Below are positions 58,466-64,000 of a stretch of DNA of 64,000 nt, one piece after another (the stretch's first letter is position 1; each line of letters opens with the position of its first letter). The notes under the pieces are model-generated. The model saw only the letters and a list, made by a program, of their open reading frames with translations. It was not told the DNA's origin and did not search any database. Position numbers and translations under genes: made by a program. The stretch comes from an uncultured Verrucomicrobiota bacterium (GTDB taxonomy: Bacteria; Verrucomicrobiota; Verrucomicrobiia; Limisphaerales; UBA9464): the NCBI GenBank assembly GCA_903907925.1, contig CAIVQB010000113.1, positions 31,136-95,135 on the forward strand. The letters run 5' to 3'.

Positions 58466-58890
58466 CAGGGTGGGCGCATCTTGCGGTCGTTGCTCTCGAC
58501 CGCGAGATTCCCATCTTCCCGAAGCCTTCGGCATCTCCTTCAAGAACGCGCCCATCTGGCGTTCGGCCAGGGGTTTGCCGCCAAGCGGTCGACCTCCGGC
58601 AAAGGATCTAGTTTGCGTTTCATCTGTCACTCATGCGTCACGCGGTCTGCGTAAATTCGATGAAACACCAATGAAACCAAGGTGTAGAAACGGTTTCTAA
58701 AACCGTGTTCCATTGAAGTGATGCGCGGCCTCTTGCTTGAAGCTGATGCCAACTGCGCGGAACGCTTCCCGTTTGAGGCGGTCGTAAACACCCAGTCGAT
58801 CCCCGCCTGAATTCCCGGCCTGGATCCTGGATTCCGGGAACTGGCGAAGTTGCCGTTGAACCCGGTGAACGAGGGTGAAACCCTCCGGCG
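58466..58890. other. Intergenic region within the island
   Basis: About 425 bp without a convincing gene. It contains a perfect inverted repeat, ACGGTTT-cta-AAACCGT, at 58690-58706, and the right copy of the duplicated segment begins at 58830. The inverted repeat has no T-run and could be an operator or a transcript hairpin. Confidence 0.4.
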
Positions 58891-58968
58891 ATGGATCTCA
58901 ACTGCTCGAAGTGCGAGGCCGTGTTGATGGTTGACGCCTCGAAGCACGACCGGCCGCGATTTTTGTGA
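58891..58968 (+). pseudogene. Truncated 25-codon zinc-ribbon remnant
   Basis: MDLNCSKCEAVLMVDASKH repeats the start of the protein at 57959 (MDLNCPKCGSSLDVDDSMR) and then stops after 25 codons. The preceding 60 bp are also duplicated. The TGA stop overlaps the GTG start of the next gene (GTGA), so it may act as a translated leader for that gene or be a relic of a duplicated cargo gene. Confidence 0.55.
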
Positions 58969-59600
58969 ACGCCATCGAGCAATACAACGTGCATTGCGGG
59001 AACTGCGGGCGCGTCACGATTCACTCGCGGAACGTCCAGCGGATGAACTGGCTGCTACATATCGTCATCGCGCTGGTGACGTTCGGCGCGTGGCTGGTAA
59101 TCGCGCTCATAATCGCGCTAGCTAACGCGACGGATAAAGGGGCCTGGGTCTGCACCAACTGCGGAACCTACGTCCCAACGCCGCCGCCAAAACCCTTCCT
59201 GCCGAAGTTCGAAACGACTTCCCAGAAGGCCGTTTTCTGGCTGCTGTCGGGTTTCGTGATTGTCGCACTGTTCAGCCTCTACCGTTTCGACGCGTTCAGT
59301 AGCCGACCCCCAAGGGAGGGCGAGCAAATTGATTCATACGAATCAGAGCGTTCGATCAGAGAAGCGGCCGAACACCAACGCAGAGTTGTGGAGAGCGAAA
59401 AGGAGGCCGCCGAGAAGCGAAAACAAGCCGCCGAGCGCGACGCCGCATACGAAAGGCGTCTGGCGCAATTCAGACTGCGGAGAGAACAAGCCGAAGAGGC
59501 AGTCCGTAAATTCCGCGCAGAACAAGCCGTAAAACAGGCTGCAATCGACGAGGCCGTCCGCAAGTTCCGCGAGGAACAGGCCGCCAAGTCGAAGGAATAA
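58965..59600 (+). CDS. Zinc-ribbon membrane protein with a long coiled-coil tail
   Basis: 211 residues. The N-terminal CGNCGRVTIHSR and the later VCTNCGTYVP give two CxxC pairs on either side of the first hydrophobic helix (WLLHIVIALVTFGAWLVIALIIAL). A second helix lies near residues 90-107 (AVFWLLSGFVIVALFSLY). Then comes a charged, heptad-like coiled coil of about 90 residues, rich in Glu/Lys/Arg/Ala (two imperfect repeats of EAVRKFRAEQA). It starts at GTG 58965, coupled to the truncated remnant. No known family; paralogous in layout to the protein at 57959. Confidence 0.75.
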   Translation: MNAIEQYNVHCGNCGRVTIHSRNVQRMNWLLHIVIALVTFGAWLVIALIIALANATDKGAWVCTNCGTYVPTPPPKPFLPKFETTSQKAVFWLLSGFVIVALFSLYRFDAFSSRPPREGEQIDSYESERSIREAAEHQRRVVESEKEAAEKRKQAAERDAAYERRLAQFRLRREQAEEAVRKFRAEQAVKQAAIDEAVRKFREEQAAKSKE

Positions 59601-59618
59601 CAGTTTCCGCCGCCCGGG

Positions 59619-60215
59619 TTACCGCCGTAGCCACCACTGCGGTTCAGGCGAGTCGGCCCATTCCGGGCGGACCCCAATGCCGGCATTGCGGAGGTTGTCA
59701 CGGTCGAGACGTTCAACCTCCCCCAACAGATGCCGGCGGTCGGATGGCGGGATTTCCAAAAGCTCAATCTGCCAGCGCAGGGCGGAGGCGATGGAGTCGG
59801 TGACCCGGAAAACCTCGTTCGCCTTGACCAAATCGCCCCGAGTTTTCGCGTTTGCCAACTCCAGGGCCCGGACCCGTTCATGGATCAGCCGGGTCTTTTC
59901 CTGATGGGTGTCACCGTAGGCCGCCGCGGCGATCGCGTAGCTGGTGTGAAACTCGCCCGGCCGCGGTCTTGACCCGTTGGTTTCCAGCCGTCGCATCAGT
60001 TCAGCCTGAGAGAGCCCGAAGAAAAGCGCGGCGTCCCGGATGCGCCAATACGGCGGGCGGAATTGTGCGGCCGCTCCGGCAATCGTCCGGGTTGAATACT
60101 TCCGGTCTTTCTCGGGCTTAATCCCCTGCAAACGCAGGGCGTTGCCGAGCTTGCGGCGGTCGATTCGGAACTCCCGCTCTGCGGCGCGGAGGCTCCATCT
60201 GATGGGCTTGGTCAT
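59619..60215 (-). CDS. HTH protein resembling phage terminase small subunit (Nu1-like)
   Basis: 198 residues. An N-terminal winged-HTH-like part (WSLRAAEREFRIDRRKLGNALRLQGI, then YWRIRDAALFFGLSQAELMRRLETNG) is followed by a helical region with RVRALELANAKTRGDLVKANEVFRVTDSIASALRWQIELLEIP. That last pattern (charged helix, Gly-Asp-Leu-Val, a 'E-V' helix) recalls Nu1-type small terminase subunits. The resemblance is by eye only; a generic DNA-binding protein is possible. It is the last gene of the minus-strand module, separated by about 200 bp from the helicase gene. Confidence 0.65.
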   Translation of the reverse strand: MTKPIRWSLRAAEREFRIDRRKLGNALRLQGIKPEKDRKYSTRTIAGAAAQFRPPYWRIRDAALFFGLSQAELMRRLETNGSRPRPGEFHTSYAIAAAAYGDTHQEKTRLIHERVRALELANAKTRGDLVKANEVFRVTDSIASALRWQIELLEIPPSDRRHLLGEVERLDRDNLRNAGIGVRPEWADSPEPQWWLRR

Positions 60216-60411
60216 TGGGGCAATTGGGGGATTTCCAAAAAAAGTCTGTCGCTAGCGGAACGGTGGGATCGGGTCCCCCCCATCAGGCCACACCCCCGGA
60301 AAGGACCCGCGAGGGGGGGTAGTCGGATTGGTCGAAGGAACATTCCATTGTAAACTCGGGAACAGCCCGTCACCTCGTAACACGCTGGACCGTGACAGGG
60401 TGACAGGGTGT
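60216..60411. other. Gap between the helicase and Nu1-like genes
   Basis: No gene is seen. It contains a GGGGGGGT/CCCCCC-rich stretch (60275-60320) that could form a GC hairpin and may separate two transcripts. Confidence 0.3.
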
Positions 60412-61779
60412 TTAGATGTTCTGGGCCGGTTGCCGGATGATCCACCTGCTTCCGTTGCGGTTCCGGTCGTTTTCGACCCGTTCGGGGATTTCATGGGAGA
60501 GTCGCCCGAGATAAACGCCCGTCGCGTTGTACCAGTTGAGAAGCTTTCGCGCCTCGTCGCCGTTTGAACCTGGAACGTCCTTCAAGCGCGTCTCTAAATC
60601 GCCCGCTGAACCAGACCACGGGGTTCCGTCACCCGGAGCGAACAGGACGGCATCGATCAGCGAGAGAAGTCTCGCCTGGGGGGTTAGTTGGTTGAGGGCT
60701 TCAACGATTTCGGGGTGATGGAAGTGGGTCACACCGAATCTTGAACCCACGAGGTCTGAAGGGATTCTCCACCCGGTCAGGAAGTCCACGAATGCCGGCA
60801 ACTCGCGGTGCAATGTCCCCAAGAACTCCGCACGCTCCTCGTTGGTGTCGGTCGGCATTGGCATCGGGCGCCTGTAGGCCCGGAACAGCATCAGCTTGTC
60901 GAGTAGTGACTCGTCCAAGGGTGGAAGAACCATCAGGTTCTCGGGCTCGTTGTTGACGGTTATGGAAACCCGCCAGAAGGGTGACAGCGTGATGGCCTGC
61001 CTTCCCTTTGGGTGGCATCGCTGCGTATCGTTGACGGTGAACTCCTTGATCTTTGCTCCGAAGTTTCGCCGCGCCCGGATGTCTGTTGAGGACTGGTCAT
61101 CTTCAATCATCAAGTGCTCAGCCTCGAAAAGGTCTGCGTTGAATGTCGTCGCGCCAGTCATGAATTGGTAGGGCTTCGCCGACCGGTCACCGAGTAACTT
61201 GGTGATGATGTTTTGGAAGAGCGACTTGCCGCAGTCGCGCGGTCCGCAGATGGCGAGAACTTGGCCGGGCCTCCGCAGATTCTGCGAAAGGGCCTCAACG
61301 GCAACCTTCAGCCACCCGAAAAGGTACGGCCGTTGATCGATGTTCCCGTCAACGAAGAGACCGTCAATGAGGGCGCGAACCGTGGGCCATTCGCCCGGGG
61401 CGGGCCGGATGAGGTTTGCCGACTGTGTTACCAATACCCGCTTTTCCTGAGTCTCATGGATTCCGGAGATGTACCCGGCAAGAGGGGCTGCATAGTGAAC
61501 GTCGAAGTGCCCTTCGATAACGGTCAGTTCCTCGTCCAAAGGTGAAAGCAGACTTCCGTCCTGTTTTTGCGGGGAAATCCCGGCGCCCTTAAGGTGCCTG
61601 CGAAGTTGCGACTGATTGAGGCTGATCCAACCTCCACGTTCATTGCGTTTCCAGTAGCAGCCGCGCTGAAAATCGAATGCAACATCACCGCGGTTTAGCT
61701 GCCTGATGACGGGGATTTCGGGCAATGGCGAGACCGGCGGCGCAGTTGGCTCCGGAAGCGGATAGTGGACGCGGCTCAT
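60412..61779 (-). CDS. SF3-like primase-helicase ATPase (DUF5906-like)
   Basis: 455 residues, replication protein of phages and satellites. The Walker A motif GPRDCGKSLF lies at residues 179-188 and Walker B LMIEDD at 223-228. VSITVNNEPENLMVLPPLDESLLDKLMLFR fits the sensor/arginine-finger region of DUF5906-type helicases. The N-terminal 100 residues are likely a DNA- or primase-contacting part. Its ATG start overlaps the stop of the upstream Toprim gene (ATGA), so the two proteins are made together, which fits a primase plus helicase pair. Confidence 0.85.
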   Translation of the reverse strand: MSRVHYPLPEPTAPPVSPLPEIPVIRQLNRGDVAFDFQRGCYWKRNERGGWISLNQSQLRRHLKGAGISPQKQDGSLLSPLDEELTVIEGHFDVHYAAPLAGYISGIHETQEKRVLVTQSANLIRPAPGEWPTVRALIDGLFVDGNIDQRPYLFGWLKVAVEALSQNLRRPGQVLAICGPRDCGKSLFQNIITKLLGDRSAKPYQFMTGATTFNADLFEAEHLMIEDDQSSTDIRARRNFGAKIKEFTVNDTQRCHPKGRQAITLSPFWRVSITVNNEPENLMVLPPLDESLLDKLMLFRAYRRPMPMPTDTNEERAEFLGTLHRELPAFVDFLTGWRIPSDLVGSRFGVTHFHHPEIVEALNQLTPQARLLSLIDAVLFAPGDGTPWSGSAGDLETRLKDVPGSNGDEARKLLNWYNATGVYLGRLSHEIPERVENDRNRNGSRWIIRQPAQNI

Positions 61780-62777
61780 AGCGGCATCACCTCCTCACCA
61801 AGTTCCGCAAACCCTGCCGAGTTCAGCCGCAGGCAGTCGTTCAAATCCTTCGCAGGCTTCCTATCGTCGCGGATTAAACCGGAGCAGTCGAAGGCGGAGG
61901 CGCGAACTCCCACGGTCGCGAGTTGTTCGGCCCATTTCCTTACCCCCATTTTTCCTGCTTCATCATCGTGTCCAAAGATCCTGACCCGCTTACCGCGGAA
62001 CAGTCGCAGGGCGTCGTCGTGGATGCGGAGTCCCGCCCCCAACATCGCCACCGGAGCGCATTTAGTATCCCGAAGGCTCGGGTGGCTCACCTGTTCGCGA
62101 AGAGCAAGGTAATGGGCGGCGAGAAAATCCGGACCACCTTCGCAGAGCGCGATTGCCGGGAATGATTGTGCCTCCCGAAGCCCGATAGGCCAGTTGGCCC
62201 ACGAGCCGGGGAGCGTCCACGCCTTCGATCCGTTCAAGTGCTCCCACGGCTGGCCGTCGAGTCGTCGCGCCTGCGCGTTTACTTCTTCGGCATCGGTCAC
62301 AACCCAGGCGCGGACCTGAAAGCGTTCACTTGTGCAGAATCGTAGGACACCACGTTCGCCGGCCCATTGCAGGCCCGCAGGGCGAATCCCACGGAGTTCC
62401 GATAACGCAGAAATGTCTGCTTCTGTACCGTGATCGAATGTCGGGAAGTTGGGCTTCACCTTCGGGAGTTTCGCAGGACGATGGGCCGGCGAGGAAGGCG
62501 GTGCGGCACCCGCGAAATCCAAAATCATCCGGCACGCCGCGCCGGAATCCACCCGGGCAACCTTTTCGAGGAAGTCCACGGCGTCTCCGCCCTCACCCGA
62601 TCCGAAGTCGTAGAACAGCCTGCCGTCCTCGCTGACGCTGAAACTCGGTTTCCGGTCCTCGCGCCACGGGCACCGACAAGACTTTGCGGGTTTACCGGGC
62701 AGGTTGAACCGCTCCCACAAGTTCGGAATCGTCACTCGGTCCTTCGCCTCGTCGATGGTCATGCGGTGGGCGCTCAT
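61776..62777 (-). CDS. Toprim-domain primase with a degenerate CHC2-like zinc finger
   Basis: 333 residues. The N-terminus (CRCPWREDRKPSFSVSEDGRLFYDFGSGEGGDAVDFLEKV) follows the DnaG/phage CHC2 pattern CPxHxxxxPSFxV...CFxCGxGGD, but only the first Cys is kept: the His and the last two Cys are replaced (WRED; YDFGS). A Toprim-like part comes later (FPAIALCEGGPDFLAAHYL with Glu, and RVRIFGHDDEAGKMGVRKWAEQL with the DxD-type acidic pair). Likely primes replication of the island. Coupled by 4-bp overlaps to the genes on both sides. Confidence 0.82.
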   Translation of the reverse strand: MSAHRMTIDEAKDRVTIPNLWERFNLPGKPAKSCRCPWREDRKPSFSVSEDGRLFYDFGSGEGGDAVDFLEKVARVDSGAACRMILDFAGAAPPSSPAHRPAKLPKVKPNFPTFDHGTEADISALSELRGIRPAGLQWAGERGVLRFCTSERFQVRAWVVTDAEEVNAQARRLDGQPWEHLNGSKAWTLPGSWANWPIGLREAQSFPAIALCEGGPDFLAAHYLALREQVSHPSLRDTKCAPVAMLGAGLRIHDDALRLFRGKRVRIFGHDDEAGKMGVRKWAEQLATVGVRASAFDCSGLIRDDRKPAKDLNDCLRLNSAGFAELGEEVMPL

Positions 62778-63061
62778 CGCGTGGACCTCCGGACGGTGCC
62801 AGCAAGTTCACGGGCGATCACGTCGACCCGTTGGAGCGCCGCGGCATTTGCGCGACGAGCCGCCTTCAAGCGTGCGCGGCAGCGGGCGGAGTCGATGGCA
62901 GCAACCGCGAGTGCGGCGTTGAGGTAGGCCGCAACAACCCGTCGAGTTGACTTCCGAGGGTGTTCGGTCGATGGTTTGCGGTGTTGAGCCATAGAATCTG
63001 GCTGATGTCCCGTTGCCGCGGGCGTCAGCCTTTTCCGTCCCAGAGGTCGATGGTGTTTCAC
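62774..63061 (-). CDS. Small basic Ala/Arg-rich protein in the island replication module
   Basis: 95 residues, no recognised family. GTG 63061 overlaps the upstream stop (GTGA) and the end overlaps the Toprim start (ATGA), so it is translationally coupled on both sides, which is the main reason to believe it. A helix rich in Ala and Arg (RARLKAARRANAAALQRVDVIARELAG) suggests a nucleic-acid or protein-binding role. An internal ATG at 62992 is an alternative start. Confidence 0.6.
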   Translation of the reverse strand: MKHHRPLGRKRLTPAATGHQPDSMAQHRKPSTEHPRKSTRRVVAAYLNAALAVAAIDSARCRARLKAARRANAAALQRVDVIARELAGTVRRSTR

Positions 63062-63306
63062 GCGACCACCACCTTCTTGCAGGCGCCGTGCGGAGCTTTT
63101 GCGAACTCACCGGCCGCGGCGCGGCGGATGAACTCGGCTTGATGCTCTGGGAGGACGTATGGCCGGCCAGAGATGTTGACTGTGTGAAGCCATCCGCGAT
63201 TTCGCATCCGCCAGATGGTCGGTGAGGAGATTCCCATCGCTCGCCCGAAGGAAGCGAGTGAAACGGGAACCTTGATTTGTTCTGCTGCCGTGTCGTGTCG
63301 GTTCAT
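63058..63306 (-). CDS. Small helix-turn-helix protein, AlpA/excisionase-like
   Basis: 82 residues from ATG 63306. The helix-turn-helix VSLASFGRAMGISSPTIWRMRNRGWLHTVNISGRPYVLPEHQAEF is of the MerR/excisionase-like winged type found in phage and satellite regulators or excisionases. The frame extends six codons further up, to ATG 63324. Its end overlaps the next gene by 4 bp. In islands of this sort such a protein controls excision or starts transcription of the replication genes; either role is inference. Confidence 0.7.
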   Translation of the reverse strand: MNRHDTAAEQIKVPVSLASFGRAMGISSPTIWRMRNRGWLHTVNISGRPYVLPEHQAEFIRRAAAGEFAKAPHGACKKVVVA

Positions 63307-63349
63307 GGCCATACTAATTGCCATCGAACCCGTCCGACCTGAATAGGAC

Positions 63350-63877
63350 TTACACGCGTTTCTTCTTCTGGATTTGTCCTGTTTTTAGAGGGGCGCCAAC
63401 GGGGCCAACGAGTCTGGGGATGTCCATCTTTTTGCAGACGCGACCAAAGTAGGCTCTGTCCAATTTTGGGAACTCACCGCAGAGCAGGTTGTAGAGAAGG
63501 AGTTCGTCGATTGGTTTTCCATTCTCGGCGGCGGAGAACATGGCGATTCGCTCCCTGAGTTTATCGACCTTCGGGCGCTTCTGGAGCGCGATCACATCCT
63601 CAAGGGTCTTGGCGATGTTTCTAATCGCATCGGGATTCTCACTCTCGATCGCCTCCATCAACGCGATGCAGACTTCCTCGCCCTGCGTTCCTGCGTATTT
63701 ATTCCAGAACTTGCGAGTGCGCTGCGAGAGGGGTTGCCTGTGGGTCTTGTCGTATTCGTCGAATAGCCGATCGAAGTGGTCGAACTTGAGTCGCGAGTAG
63801 TTTTGGGAATTCTGAATCTGGAGGAGCATCCAAACCAAACCGAAAAGAGGGTTTTGGGAATTCTCTTCACCTGCCAA
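63350..63877 (-). CDS. Island protein of unknown function, possibly 5'-extended
   Basis: At least 175 residues. The best start I can name is TTG 63877; the reading frame has no stop upstream to the window edge but that stretch is not convincing protein. ATG 63829 is another option. The chain is charged and helical (RLKFDHFDRLFDEYDKTHRQPLSQRTRKFWNKYAG; NIAKTLEDVIALQKRPKVDKLRERIAMF) with no motif that I recognise. A gap of 43 bp separates it from the HTH gene. Confidence 0.65.
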   Translation of the reverse strand: MAGEENSQNPLFGLVWMLLQIQNSQNYSRLKFDHFDRLFDEYDKTHRQPLSQRTRKFWNKYAGTQGEEVCIALMEAIESENPDAIRNIAKTLEDVIALQKRPKVDKLRERIAMFSAAENGKPIDELLLYNLLCGEFPKLDRAYFGRVCKKMDIPRLVGPVGAPLKTGQIQKKKRV

Positions 63878-63914
63878 CGGCCGCGCAATTTTCTTTCTGT
63901 AAAATCGGTGAGCA

Positions 63915-64000
63915 TCAGTTGGTGAGTGGATTTGAGGGGGCGATGCTGAGGTAGATTTTTCCTGTTTCCCAATCCTCGGAGAGTTCTGTGAGGAGAGCGG
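63915..64000 (-). CDS. C-terminal end of a gene entering from the right edge
   Basis: The last frame reads ALLTELSEDWETGKIYLSIAPSNPLTN and then TGA at 63917-63915. Composition is protein-like, and it ends 38 bp before the next possible start. Only about 28 residues are visible, so neither family nor frame is certain. Confidence 0.4.
   Translation of the reverse strand, partial: ALLTELSEDWETGKIYLSIAPSNPLTN

Larger units (their letters stand above)
57690..64000. mobile_element. Integrated genomic island, satellite-like; right end not in the window
   Basis: Starts at the broken tRNA-Leu(UAA). It contains small zinc-ribbon membrane proteins next to the tRNA and a tightly overlapping minus-strand module: HTH protein, small basic protein, Toprim/CHC2-like primase, SF3-like helicase and a Nu1-like HTH protein. 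There are no capsid or tail genes in the visible part. No integrase has been found yet; it may lie to the right. The content resembles phage satellites such as PICI or P4. Confidence 0.6.

Overview
The window looks like the chromosome of a GC-rich member of the Verrucomicrobiota, probably near Limisphaerales/Pedosphaera. The evidence is family content: a pseudopilin with an H-X9-DG motif, two DUF1501/DUF1553 gene pairs, Tat-exported proteins, a very long Ig/MBG-repeat exported protein with a Verrucomicrobia-style C-terminal domain, and LpxB, which implies an LPS-bearing outer membrane. This is inferred from recognised families; no search was run.

Layout. (1) Positions 1-8044, all on the minus strand: lplA; a DUF5679 zinc ribbon with its own terminator; glycogen phosphorylase; thioredoxin; a TetR regulator; then a small ORF, a lipoprotein adaptor and an RND pump that runs off the left edge. 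A 22-bp palindrome (3351-3372) sits directly before the pump operon. (2) 8105-12424: pyruvate dehydrogenase E1 (aceE), divergent from lplA, and a TAXI-type receptor. (3) 12387-20691: a divergent tetR and an mdtABC-like operon, with a perfect 8-6-8 palindrome in the shared promoter region. (4) 20958-27681, minus: a DUF1501/DUF1553 pair, a repeat-filled gap, tRNA-Ala(GGC), a NUDIX hydrolase, UDP-glucose dehydrogenase and a YfgM-like TPR protein. (5) 27833-40234: the repeat-built exported protein, a pseudopilin with a strong terminator, tgt, lpxB and smc. Two families of non-coding repeats lie in the gaps. (6) 40594-47343: a two-gene unit of an 1832-residue exported protein whose C-terminal part carries the Lys/Asp/Asn/DFG pattern of a kinase fold, and an exported pseudopilin-like/TPR protein. 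(7) 47768-57636: a plus-strand catabolic-looking cluster (creatininase family, MFS organic-anion carrier, Tat-exported unknown, PSD1-DUF1549-DUF1553, DUF1501, PQQ-type sugar dehydrogenase). (8) 57663 to the right edge: half of a tRNA-Leu(UAA) gene followed by a mobile island. Two zinc-ribbon membrane proteins lie next to the tRNA, and a tightly packed minus-strand module encodes an HTH protein, a small basic protein, a Toprim/CHC2-like primase, an SF3-like helicase and a Nu1-like HTH protein.

The two observations I rate most worth following are the satellite-like island at the broken tRNA-Leu and the exported protein with the kinase-like C-terminus. The two MITE-like repeat families, with copies at 31947/40254 and at 24648/34637/34827, come next.
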